DNA from: Arbacia lixula
Taxonomy: Eukaryota; Echinodermata; Echinoidea; Arbacioida; Arbaciidae
Assembly: GCA_963669155.1 (NCBI GenBank)
Contig: OZ022583.1
Span: 1,952,025-2,016,024 of the forward strand
Length of the DNA stretch: 64,000 nt
Direction: 5' to 3'
A program made the translations under genes and the position numbers. Positions 1-12,700 of this stretch are shown here, piece after piece (within the stretch, counting starts at the first letter, position 1; each line of letters begins with the position of its first letter). The notes under the pieces are model-generated. The model had not been told where the DNA came from and did no database searches. It was given only the letters and a program-made list of their open reading frames with translations.

Positions 1-958
1 TATTTCTCTGCAACCCTCTCATGGTTTAGTAGACTCACTGTCAGGGTCAGCTCTGCTCTCACTGGGCTGTACCGTGGAACCTGGGTGGATCAAGGAAAGA
101 GCTCAAGGTAGTGAATTCATTCTTTCTCTATTTCTCTGCAACCCTCTCATGGTTTAGCAGACTCACTGTCAGGGTCAGCTCTGCTCTCACTGGGCTGTAC
201 CGTGGAACCTGGGTGGATCAAGGAAAGAGCTCAAGGTAGTGAATTCATTCTTTCTCTGTTTCTCTGCAACCCTCTCATGGTTTAGCAGACTCACTGTCAG
301 GGTCAGCTCTGCTCTCATTGGGCTGTACCGTGGAACCTGGGTGGATCAAGGGAAGAGCTCAAGGTAGTGAATTCATTCTTTCTCTGTTTCTCTGCAACCC
401 TCTCATGGTTTAGCAGACTCACTGTAAGGGTCAGCTCTGCTCTTATTGGGCTGTACCGTGGAACCTGGGTGGATCAAGGAAAGAGCTCAAGGTAGTGAAT
501 TCATTCTTTCTCTGTTTCTCTGCAACCCTCTCATGGTTTAGCAGACTCACTGTCAGGGTCAGCTCTGCTCTTATTGGGCTGTACCGTGGAACCTGGGTGG
601 ATCAAGGAAAGAGCTCAAGCTAGTGAATTCATTCTTTCTCTGTTTCTCTGCAACCCTCTCATGGTTTAGCAGACTCACTGTAAGGGTCAGCTCTGCTCTT
701 ATTGGGCTGTACCGTGGAACCTGGGTGGATCAAGGAAAGAGCTCAAGGTAGTGAATTCATTCTTTCTCTGTTTCTCTGCAACCCTCTCATGGTTAAGCAG
801 ACTCATTGTCAGGGTCAGCTCTGCCCTCATTGGGCTGTACTGTGGAACCTGGGTGGATCAAGGAAAGAGCTCAAGGTAGTGAATTCATTCTTTCTCTGTT
901 TCTCTGCAACCCTCTTATGGTTTAGCAGACTGATTGTCAGGGTCAGCTCTGCTCTCTG
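1..958. repeat. 128-bp satellite array, about 7.5 copies
   Basis: Copies begin near 3, 131, 259, 387, 515, 643, 771 and 899, an exact 128-bp period with only scattered substitutions. Each unit holds an EcoRI site (GAATTC). The array runs off the left edge, so its full length is unknown. It lies downstream of the last HFM1 exon found here, so it is probably intronic to HFM1. Short open frames across it are by-products of the repeat. Confidence 0.97.
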
Positions 959-1451
959 TACAATGGTTTATGGTTATTTCATTTATTTATTTTCCACTCA
1001 TAGAAAACCAATAGACAAACATAAACTATGTATCAATATATTTTAAAACAAATTGGTAGAACGTTGATTCTTCCTCTCATTCTTTCTAACGGCTCTGTAA
1101 AGTTTTATTGACCATGATTGCTGGTTTTAACATTCTACATCCCAAGTGGATGACATGGAGGAGCTCACGGTCATCTCCATACTAAGTCATATCTTCTTGC
1201 CTTTGAAATAATGAACTTTAAAATTATGTGTAACTTTCTTATTCCTTTTTTGTTTCCATGGTCCGTAAAATTTACTGATATGCTTCACACTTTGGTTTTA
1301 TGCAACTGACTTTTTTGTGAATGAATGAATGCACGAATGGTTGTTGTCCACAATAATCACAACTACCACAAATTCATGACCACAATGTTTTGACAGACTT
1401 CTATGGGATCATAATCATTCTCTACCCGGCCTTCATTCTATCTTTCTTTAC

Positions 1452-1535
1452 CTGTTCAATGGAGACATCATATTTGGGGAGATGGGCCACTGCCTCAACG
1501 ATCTGGTTCCCAAAAGGTGGATGTCTGTTGACAAT
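1452..1535 (-). CDS. HFM1: HFM1 exon 23 (last in window)
   Basis: 84 nt, phase 0 to 0. Acceptor CAG before 1535, donor GTAAAG after 1452. Encodes a stretch with NRHPPFGNQI and LPKYDVSIEQ, matching the vertebrate HFM1 Sec63 region. No further exon is recognisable between 961 and 1451. Confidence 0.9.
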
Positions 1536-3683
1536 CTGGATAAGATAAATAACATACCATAACATAACAGTATGTGAGCTTATGTGAGAAATGATGCAAA
1601 GCAATTTGTTAAACAGATAGTTCTGTAAAACACTATTCAAAACAATTAACTGATACAATACACATAAAAACTTACCAATTTTTTGAAATTCAATTGATCT
1701 ACTCACAATTTTATTTTTTTGGGTTCTTCAAGGGCATGAACAAAAGAGGTCATATTCAAAATGTTTTTACATCTACAGCAGATAGCAAACAGTATATAAT
1801 CACAGACTATAACAGCAATGTTTCAATCTATCTGATATTGCAAATTGGTCTTCCCAAGAAGGTGTATAATCTACTTACAAGCTCCAGCTCTCTAGGGTTC
1901 TTCTCCTCTAGTTTGTGGAAGGTGGTCAAGCCGGCATTGAACAAGGCGTTGGACATCGTGGGGCCGATCTTGTCTAGCTGTCTAGCTACATGGCCAGAGT
2001 TCTCCCACAGCTTAGCTTGGACACACTTTGATGCGATGGTAGCACTCAGCAGGGATTTGAACTGGGTTCCTGTCATCAGGTATTCAGACAGGCCTGTTGA
2101 TCCAAAGTTAATGATACCAATGCAAAGAGGGGTTAGTGCAAACATCGTATATTTAGCGCACTGATATTTTCATAAATTTGGACAACCCCGACCACTTTGC
2201 AAGTATTACATTGTCATCAGGCCCAACACACGTTGCAAAAGAATACAACACAAATCAGAAAAAAAATTTAAGTGCAATGCACTCTTATACTGACAGGAGA
2301 CGCAATACGCCTATAAAGTTAATGATGACTACGGTGGTTAAAATCTATAGCACATGTATAGGATGCCCATTCGTATTAATGCTAAGTTACAATCATTGAA
2401 CATTTTTTTTTTCAATTCAATTTAATTCTTCATTCAATTAACAACCAAGAATAAACAACTTTCATAAACAATTTAATATAAGGCATCACCAGAAAGCCGA
2501 TGGCTTGTGAGGTGTGAAAGAGTACTGATCAAAACAATTTTCAATTATGAAGAAAATGTTCAATTACAGTAACTTGGTAATTATGCTAGAAATCGTCTCA
2601 AAATCGTGGTTGTTACCATGGTGAATGGTAAGTAACAGTGATTGACAGGTGTCTTGCTTACACTTGGTGAGCCTCTGGCATGTCCTGAAGATCTTGTAGC
2701 AGTCCTGGTTGAGAGCAAACTCCTGGATGGGGATAGAGCCCAGGGTGGCCTGGATCAGGCTGGGAGACAAGAGCAAAGCAAAGACAGCAAAGACAAGGTT
2801 GGTGAGTCAGAACACAGGAAAGACATGTGTAAGAGGAGACATTTCACTTCTTTGATTTCATTGTATGTTCTTACATGTTATATGTTTGTTTATATTGTTA
2901 TCTTACTCATGTACACTGTATATCATTACAATTTCCATGTGTGTTTTTTGAACTGTAAATTATTATTCAACTCAGCTTTGGCTGCCAACAAGTCATGCTA
3001 AGAAACCTTTATTGAATTGACTGCATTAAATTGAATTGAGAAATTACACAATATCCTTACATAAGTGTACTTGTTTGAAAAGTTTGTACGTTCCTTCAAA
3101 GTGCTGCATCCCTTTTTTTTTTTTGTCAATCGTGGTCCCAAGATCGTCATTTACTCTTTGACTTCTATGCCAGGAAAAACCTACTCACTTATAGCATGTT
3201 GTATGCACCTATGGTACCAGGGAAAAAATGAACGGGAGCTCGAGGTGATTTTGCCCCTGAAATGCTTAAAAGAGCCCCTAAAATTCCCATAGACACAATG
3301 TTACATTGTAGCCAAATGACCAAAAAAGTAGCCCCCCGAAAATTTTGAATTAATTTTTTCCCTGTATGGTACAGATAGGGTTAAACAGTGATTAAAGGAC
3401 TAGAGACTCACCAGTTGACCTTCATGTCATTGGTCTTGATCTTGCCGCTCATTGGGTAGCGGATGGTCACATGATGCTTGTCCTTGTTCATCTTGTTGAG
3501 AACCTTCCTCTCGTTGATCCTCAGCTGGATGTCAGCAAACTCCTTGCATTTTGACAGCAGTATCATCTACAGGGGTGGCATGTACATTCTCTGTCTTAAT
3601 TTCTCTCTCTCTCAAATAGAAAAAGAGTTCTGCATGTGTTGACAGTAATATCATCTACAGGGATGGCAAATGCTTTCTCTATC

Positions 3684-3731
<48 letters not shown>

Positions 3732-6700
3732 TCTCTCTCTCTCTCTCTCTCTCTCAAACGTAACTTCAAAACTGCATGTATTGACAGTGAGGTCATCTAC
3801 AACAATAAAAAATGCTTTCTCTGTCTATGTCTCCCTCAATTTTCAAAGTTTCATTTCACAGGTGAATAAATATATACTGTACATAGATTGAGCATACAAA
3901 ACCAAAGTTCACATAACATCAATTTACAATTCATGAATGAGGTCATTCAAATAAAAATATATAATTGTATAATATAGATAGGCTTAGCAGAACATGTACA
4001 AATGTTACAATGAAACTTTATAATCATGATATATGTTTAAGGCTAATACAGGTAAAATAGTAGATCAAACTACTTCTTTTGTTTCTTTCAAATAGAAATA
4101 CTATATTGCATGTATTGCCAGTATGATCTACCAGGATAACAGTAACTCGCTTTCTGTCAAATAAACAGTGTGGCATAAAGGAAGATTCAATATCACTCGA
4201 AATATATGGAGGGAACTGGTACACCTTGTTGCACATCGATTTAGCCTGATTATCTTTAAAAATTAAATTCAAGTTTATTTGCATCACTTTAAAACCAAAT
4301 AAAGTACAAAACATGCATTAGGTATGTTAATCAATGTTTCTAACATAAGCATAATAAATAAATATTGTGACTTACAACACTTGCAATATCCTGGGTATAG
4401 CCAATAAACTCTGCTTTATAGCTGTTGTCAAGGTAGTTGCAATAGCGATAGTAAGTTACTCACCACATCCTGTAAGCTCTCCTCACCCCCTAAGGTGATC
4501 ACTTGCTTCATAACCTCGTAGTTACAGAGCTGTCGTCATGGTAGTTACGGTTAATATGATTAGTTAAAGTTACTCACCACATCCTGTAGGCTCTCCTCTC
4601 CCCCTAAGTTGATCACCTGCTTCATAATCTTGTAGTTACAGAGCTGTTGTCATGGTAGTTACGATTAATATGATTAGTTACAGTTACTCACCACATCCTG
4701 TAGGCTCTCTTCGCCCCCTAAGCTGATCACCTGCTTCATAATCTTGTAGTTACAGAGCTGTCGTCACGGTAGTTACGATTACTATTATTAGTTACAGTTA
4801 CTCACCACATCCTGTAGGCTCTCCTCTCCCCCTAAGCTGATCACCTGCTTCATAATCTTGTAGTTACAGAGCTGTTGTCATGGTAGTTACGATTAATATG
4901 ATTAGTTACAGTTACTCACCACATCCTGTAGGCTCTCCTCTCCCCCTAAGTTGATCACCTGCTTCATAATCTTGTAGTTACAGAGCTGTCGTCACGGTAG
5001 TTACGATTACTATTATTAGTTACAGTTACTCACCACATCCTGTAGGCTCTCTTCGCCCCCTAAGCTGATCACCTGCTTCATAATCTTGTAGTTACAGAGC
5101 TGTCGTCACGGTAGTTACGATTACTATTATTAGTTACAGTTACTCACCACATCCTGTAGGCTCTCTTCGCCCCCTAAGCTGATCACCTGCTTCATAATCT
5201 TGTAGTTACAGAGCTGTCGTCACGGTAGTTACGATTACTATTATTAGTTACAGTTACTCACTACATCCTGTAAGCTCTCCTCTCCCCCTAAGCTGATCAC
5301 CTGCTTCATAATGTCGTAGTTGTAGAACTGTCGTCATGGTAGTTACGATTGATATGATTAGTTACAGTTACTCACCACATCCTGTAGGCTCTCTTCGCCA
5401 CCTAAGCTGATCACTTGCTTCATGGTCTCATATGCTACACAGTACCTTGCCATCAGACGGCCAGTTTCTGAGAATTTTTGTTTTAAAAAAATCAAGCCCA
5501 CCGTGTTTAGCCATGCAAGAAGCATTGACGAATACAAAATTATATTAATGTACACATTATTTCAGCTGGTATGATTACAATTAAAAAGCTTGTATTTGCA
5601 CACAGTAATTTCTGATGTGGTTATATTTCACTTTGCTGAACAATAAGAAATTAAGGAATGAGAAGGCAGTCTGTTGAACTAGAAAGTTGTCATCTCCTAC
5701 CATAAAAAATGCAAATTGTGAAACATTTGAACTTCAGCTGATCATGAAGCTTCTACCAGTCAAAGAAATCTATGAGACACTTTAAATGAAATATATCATA
5801 AACTTGTGTACCCAGCTGTTCTAATTACAGCACATAGTTTAAATAAGCGATTATAATGTTTTTTTCTGGTGTACGTCATCAAATTCAAATTTCTGCCAAT
5901 CTCACAATCATATCATAATCTTTTTGATAATGTAATCATATTTATCCCTGAAACATAATATTTACAAGATAAATATGTGACATTAAAAGTGAATTTGGCA
6001 TGGTCTTGGCAGCCTATGATGATGAAACTATTCCTCACCTTGAGGTTTCAGCACTCCACTTGTTGTATCCATCTCAATGAGAGTTGCATCGGCCAAAGAC
6101 TTCAGGTCCTTCATACACATGTCTGAAACAGCAGAAAGAAAAGAATTAGTTAGGCAGTTAACCACAACAATTGTGCACTTGATGACTAAAGCATGAAATT
6201 TTCACCATATCATCTTTGTGACTCAAGCTTTCATTTAAGCTATGGAAGCACTTTGTACTTGACCTTTGGTGACCTCTGGTGACCTTGAAAGGTCATTGAC
6301 ATCAAAATCATGCTTTTTTCACTTTGGCACAAGCTAACTTCATTTAAATTATATATTTCTTTGGTATATGTCTTTGTTATGACCTAAGCTTCTATTTAAG
6401 CTATGGAAGCACTTTGTACTTGACCTCTGGTGACCTCTGGTGACCTTGAAAGGTCATTGACGTCAAAATCATGTTTTTTCACTTTGGCACATGGTAACTT
6501 CATTATAATTATATATTTCTTTGGTATATGTCATCGTTATGACCTAAGCTTCGATTAAAGCTATGGAAGCACTTTGTACTTGACCTCTGGTGACCTCTGG
6601 TGACCTTGAAAGGTCATTGACGTCAAAATCATGTTTTTTCACTTTGGCACAAGGTAACTTCATTAAAATTATATATTTCTTTGGTATATGTCATCGTTAT

Positions 6701-9700
6701 GACCTAAGCTTCGATTAAAGCTATGGAAGCACTTTGTACTTGACCTCTGGTGACCTTGAAAGGTCATTGACGTCATTTTCTTTCAATTTAGCACCAGCTA
6801 ACTTCATGAAAATTGTGTATTTTGGGGTAAATGTCATCGTTATGACCTAAGCTTCGATTTAAGCTATGGAAGCACTTTGTACTTGACCTCTCGTGACCTC
6901 CTGTGACCTTCAATCTTCATTGACGTCAAAATCATGCTTTTTTCAATTTAGCACCTGCTACCTTCATGAAAATGGTGTGTTTCTTGGGTAAATGTCACTG
7001 TTATGACCTAAGCTTCTAGTGACCTTGAAAGGTCATTGATGTCAAAATCATGTTTTGTTTTTTTTTCAATTTAGCACCTGTTAACGTCATCAAAATTGTA
7101 TATTTCTTTAGTATATGTCAATTTATTTTGTTATGAAGATGTTTTGATAACCGTAAATCTCCAAGGAATGAAAATATTTGATCTTCTATGACCCTGAGAC
7201 AATTTTCCTCAAAATGTGTGTTTTTTACATTTTGACACATTCAACTTCATAATATGAGTGTGTTTCATGTGCAAATGTGTACTCTTCTTCATTTAACAAA
7301 TCTAAGGTACCCCAAATGCATATGTGTTCATTCCGAGGAATTGAATACAGTGTATGCCTAATCTTTGCCGAACTTGAGAGACCTCAAAAGCCCCATTTCA
7401 CACCTTTGCCATGTGACCCTTTACATAAACCTTGAGTTTCTTTAGTAACATATGCACTTTATCTCAGAAAGCTCACTTTCCTATCAAGTAAATTGGTTTA
7501 GGGGATATTTTTTAGATGAGTGACATCATTTATTTTCCATTTGGTGACCTTGAGAGGTTATTGATAATAATATTGAAATAATTTGTTTTTCCCTCGCAAG
7601 CGCTGATTCTAATATGATGTGCATTTTCCAGAAAACATGCGCCTTTCTTTGAAATTCCAGATTGATTTCAAGCAATATGTTTCTGTGGTATACTGAATAC
7701 AAAATGCATTTAACATTTGGCACCCTTGTAAGGTAATTTACTTGAAATAAACACCTTTTCCCTTTCAATTGGTGTATTATCTTCATACAAATCTATCTGG
7801 AATCAACATCTATTTTCTTTCCATCACATGCTACACTGTAATGTACTGTGACTTAACCTTGATCGTTATCTCTCAATCTCAATTAACACTGCTATCCAGA
7901 TTCAATGCTCTACCTCTGCTTCATGATTCCACAGATGTCCTGCTTTGTAATTGTATCGGTCAGTAATGGTGGTAGAAGACTAACATAGTCCTCGAGCCTG
8001 TAGAAAACCATACTTTTAGGCCTTCATTTGCTCACCCTTCTTTTCTGCTGCTACTGTATCCACACGACCAGAGAATAAAGACTATTATTTATACTACTAC
8101 ATGTATATATCACCGGACTAAATGACATATTATCAGGGAAGAGATAGATTCTTGACATCACAGGTGCTCTTCAGAAAGGTTGTGACCATGATGGTGTTGC
8201 CACAAACTTAGTTAGAATAGCAAACATTGTAAAGAGATCGCCAGTCATTTCAAATTGAGCGCAGTGGCTGAGAATTGAAAATGTTCTCTTCACAAAAGAA
8301 GCTGTTGAAAATATAGATTTTTAACATCAATTAACTTGTCTCATGGAACTAATATCTAGCTGAACCATGGATTTACAGGCTGTACCAGACCAGGGCGTGA
8401 TTTATGACGAGCTGGAAGCTGTATAGGGAGATCACCAAAAGCACAAGGCTTGTGTTTCATGGTCCACCTCCCATGATGACGTGCGGCAATCAAAAATTCT
8501 AACATAAATTTTTACCTTATTACCTCGTAATCTTGCATGATATTAACTCTGCTGCTCAGAATTGCTGCAGACTTTTAGGTCACCAGCCCATCAAATTAGC
8601 CAGGAAAGCTGCCGAAATGAGCAGCAACTAATAACTGAAGAGATGGGAAACTCTTTCCTTGAAGAGATCAATGATCTTCTGATACCTCACTCATGGATGC
8701 ATCCATTGCACGCATGGTTAGCAGAGGTCCAGATCCTGAATCCAGGAGTTGCAAAGGCCTTTCGGGACTATGTCGGTGATGTCTTTCTACAATATGTGAA
8801 GTTTTAAATTTGAGGCTTTTTGATATCGTGTTGGATGTTTACATCGATGTCATTCTGGAAAGCACAAGCTGACATAAGCATGATAAGAGATAAAGTGGTG
8901 TGTTGGTGCATCTCACCACTGCGATAAAAAGACTTGGAAAGACTTCTTGCGTGTTCATGAAAGCAAATCTGAACTATTCGATTTCCGCTCCCTGAGCTCC
9001 CAAGCACAATATGCCTCTGAACGTACCCTTCCACATGATTGAAAATATCAGTCAAAAGTTGGATAAACTGAAAGCTATGAATACAGATTTTGACAGTGTT
9101 GTTCCACTTCAAATGGGTCATAGCAAGGGTATATCTTGCCCTTTTTGGTGCTTCAAGGAGAGAAAATATACATGCACATGATTTTAATTGACTCATTGCT
9201 AATTATTTAGCATTTATCAGGCTTTTTACTCATCATCCTAATACCTGCTTGGTAAATATTGATAATGTCGATGACCATGTCAATATCCATTTACAAAATC
9301 CTGAAGTAAGGAAGGGTTGGGGGTTTGTACTTTTTGCCACACACAACCCCTCACCCCACCCACCCCAAAAATAATTCTTATTAGTAAACTGAATTATACC
9401 TAAAGTGATAGTATCCAGTATAAAGTATTGCTACGTAGCTAACTATTGTAAATGCTGTGAAGTGGGGTGTAAATGGCTACCTATTTGATTCACTGACAAC
9501 CCTAAATACCAAGTCCATTTCAGAAATACAGTAATACGTTATATATTGATTCACATAGATAAATATATGTGCCTCTTTCATTGCATGGGACTAACATTCC
9601 CAGATATCCCGATTAGGGGTAGGGCTACATGATAGGGTACTTCCTACCCCTTTACTTTGACACAAACAACTCTACAGAAATCTTTGTTCATTCTAGAAAG

Positions 9701-12700
9701 GGAAATTTATTAAAGTTGTGCACAATAAATGTGACATATGGGCATGCAAAAACCACTAAGTGGTCAGTAATGTCGCTTTACCCATGGATAGTAAGCAAAA
9801 TGGGGCCTTAAAAATGATTTTGACGTCCATGACCTTTCAAGGTCACCAGAGGTCACCAGAGGTCAAATAAAAAGTGCTTCCATAGCTTAAATCGAAGCTT
9901 AGGTCATAACGATGACAGTTAGCAAAGAAACATATAATTTTAATCAAGTTAGCTAGTGCTAAATAGGAAAAAACATTATTTTGACGCCAATGACCTTTCA
10001 AGGTCACCAGAGGTAACCAGAGGCCAACAGAGGTCATGTACAAAGAGCTTTCATAGCTTAAATCGAAGCTTAGGCCATAATGATGACATTTACCAAAGAA
10101 ATATATAATTTTAATCAGGTTAGATAGTGCTGAATAGGAAAAAAAGCATGGTTTTGACACAAATGACCTTTAAAGGTCACCAGAGGTCACCAGAGGTCAA
10201 GTACAAAGTGCTTCCATAGCTTAAATCGAAACTTAGGTCATAACGATGACACAAAGACACATATAATTTTAATGAAGTTAGCTAGTGCTGAATTGGAAAA
10301 AACGTGATTTTGACGCCAATGACCTTTCAAGGTCACCAGAGGTCACCAGAGGTCAAGTCCAAAGTTCTTCCATAGCTTAAATCGAAGATTCGGTCATAAT
10401 GATGACATTTACCAAAGAAATATATAATTTTAATCAAGTTAGCTAGTGCTAAATAGGAAAAAAAGCATGATTTTGACACAAATGACCTTTAAAGGTCACC
10501 AGAGGTCACCAGAGGTCAAGTACAAAATGCTTCCATAGCTTAAATCAAAGCTTAGGTCATAACGATGACATTTAGCAAATAAATATATAATTTTAATGAA
10601 GTTAGCTAGTGCTGAATTGGAAAAAAACATGATTTTGACGCCAATGACCTTTCAAGGTCACCACAGGTCACCAGAGGTCAAGTCCAAAGTGCTTCCATAG
10701 CTTAAATCGAAGCTTAGATCATAACGACGATGTGGTGAAAATTTCATGCTTTAGTCATTAAGTGACAATCCGGCCAATATTTTGAGCTTAACCGCCCCAC
10801 TAAATTGACAGTAATTATAGATGAAGTTATTGTAATGCTGGTCATACTAAAATCTGCCAAAACTCCAAAGTAGCCAAGAAATTCACACTCAAATAGGAGA
10901 GGATGAGAGAATAATGATAATAAAAATATTATAATCAGAACTTACAATCTCAAGTAAACACACACTTTGTAATGATGATAATTACAATTACTTACATTAT
11001 GTAATGTATAGCTACATCCTATCGTTTACAATGATTATACAGATCCACGCCTATAACCTTAATCACGTCAATAACACTTCCTAATGGGTTGGATTAAACA
11101 GACCTTTACTTCAGGAGATGTTTCTCTTTAGGAGCTTCTTAGATCAATCAACAGAGCCAGCAGATTTCATGATTTGAGTAATTCTTTATTGCCTGTTAGA
11201 GTGAATGAGCGCTCCCCTGCTTTAGAATGAGCCATACCTCTTAGTCTCTTCTCCAGCTGAGCCTGGTCCAGTCCCTTGGGCAAGCCATAGTGGGTTGGGT
11301 TCCTCTGCATGCGGATATAGAGGAAGGTGGACTTGAGCCAGCCCAGGGCCACCTCCATACTGCTGATGGTACGCAGCACAATCTCAGCATTCAGGTGCTC
11401 CAGTAGATGGTTGTGGAGACTGTTAAAAGGAGCATTCAAATAATTTTCTCAAAATAAAATAAAATGCATTAGAGGACTGTACATTTTTCAGTATTATAGA
11501 ATGAGTATGCATTCATAAGATGGATATGGAACCTATTCAGTTGTCCATTTGTTTATATATAAAATATTGTTGTAAGGGAAAAGATCGGGGAACATACTCA
11601 TAAGACCTGTCTAGGTCTACTTAATTATTGAAGTGCATTCAGTTACATATATTTAAAAAAAGAAAACTAAGTTAGTAAGCTTTCATTGATGTAGTCAAGG
11701 TATATAAACAACTGATAATTCAGTAGGATGACATGTGTCTGTCATCAGGTAGGTGTAATGATGCTATATAAGACAATATAGCATGAGTACTTGGCATATG
11801 CTTACCTGCTCTCTATTTCCTGTGTCCCATTCAGTAGACTTTCATACCTTCCCTTCAGGAAAACCAGACACAAATATAGAAATATTGACATGATTGGGTG
11901 CCACAGAGCTATATTAATATAGCTCTATGTTGCGTGCCAGTAGATTATAAAATATATATACATGTACACACATATCTACAAATAGAAGATATGCACTAAA
12001 CACTTAAATGAAACTTGAATAAAGCAAGTTAAATGTTTTAATTTTACTGTCCGCAGTTGACTGGTATGCCTCTACCCTCCTTAAGTATACTCACACCGTT
12101 GATGCATATACACTAACTTTTCTTGGTATTTTGCTTATTTATGATGCTGGCAATGGCTGAAGTATCAAAATACTGTCTGCCTGCCCGACTGACCATTGAC
12201 AGGACTTGGGTCTTGCTGAAGTCGGTGAAGACACCAAAATACTAAGTGGAGTTCACAGCCAGAAACTTGAGTATACTCACATTTAAGATGCATTGATGCT
12301 TACCTTGGTCTTTTGCTTGGTCATGATAACTGCAGTGGCTGAGGTATCAAACTGTGGTCTCCCTGCTCGACCAATCATCTGCAGGACTTGGGTCTCGCTG
12401 AACTCAGTGTAGACACCAGAGGCGTAGTACTGGGTGGACTTCACTACTACTAGATGAGCAGGCAGGTTCACTCCCATAGCTAGGGTACTGGTAGCCACTA
12501 CCATGAGCATGTTATCACCATAATGTTATTCAATGATGGCCCAGAAAGTATCTCCCCCCAAAGACACTTGCTGCTTGCATATTTTTTAAATTAATCTTGA
12601 GTAGATGTGAAAACACACCTCACATATAATGTTTCTAGATATGTATCAGCATGGCAGCTAAATAATGTTTTTTTTTCTTCTAAAAAAAGTAGAAAAATTA

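Noticed and set aside
702-1046. 114-codon open frame across the left satellite
   Set aside because: It is a translation of the 128-bp tandem repeat and repeats itself; no family similarity.
961-1451. Possible further HFM1 exon left of exon 23
   Set aside because: No acceptor-donor pair with sequence resembling the next vertebrate HFM1 segment was found; the next exon is probably beyond the left edge.
3596-3891. Arg/Glu- and Ser/Leu-rich frames
   Set aside because: They come from (CT)n runs read on either strand.
1-5375. Regular repeats that could suggest a CRISPR array
   Set aside because: Units are 114 or 128 bp with no unique spacers, in an intron-containing animal gene. They are plain tandem duplications.
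8562-8807. 81-codon frame in the foldback loop
   Set aside because: No recognisable domain, no splice context and stop-rich neighbours; at best a remnant.
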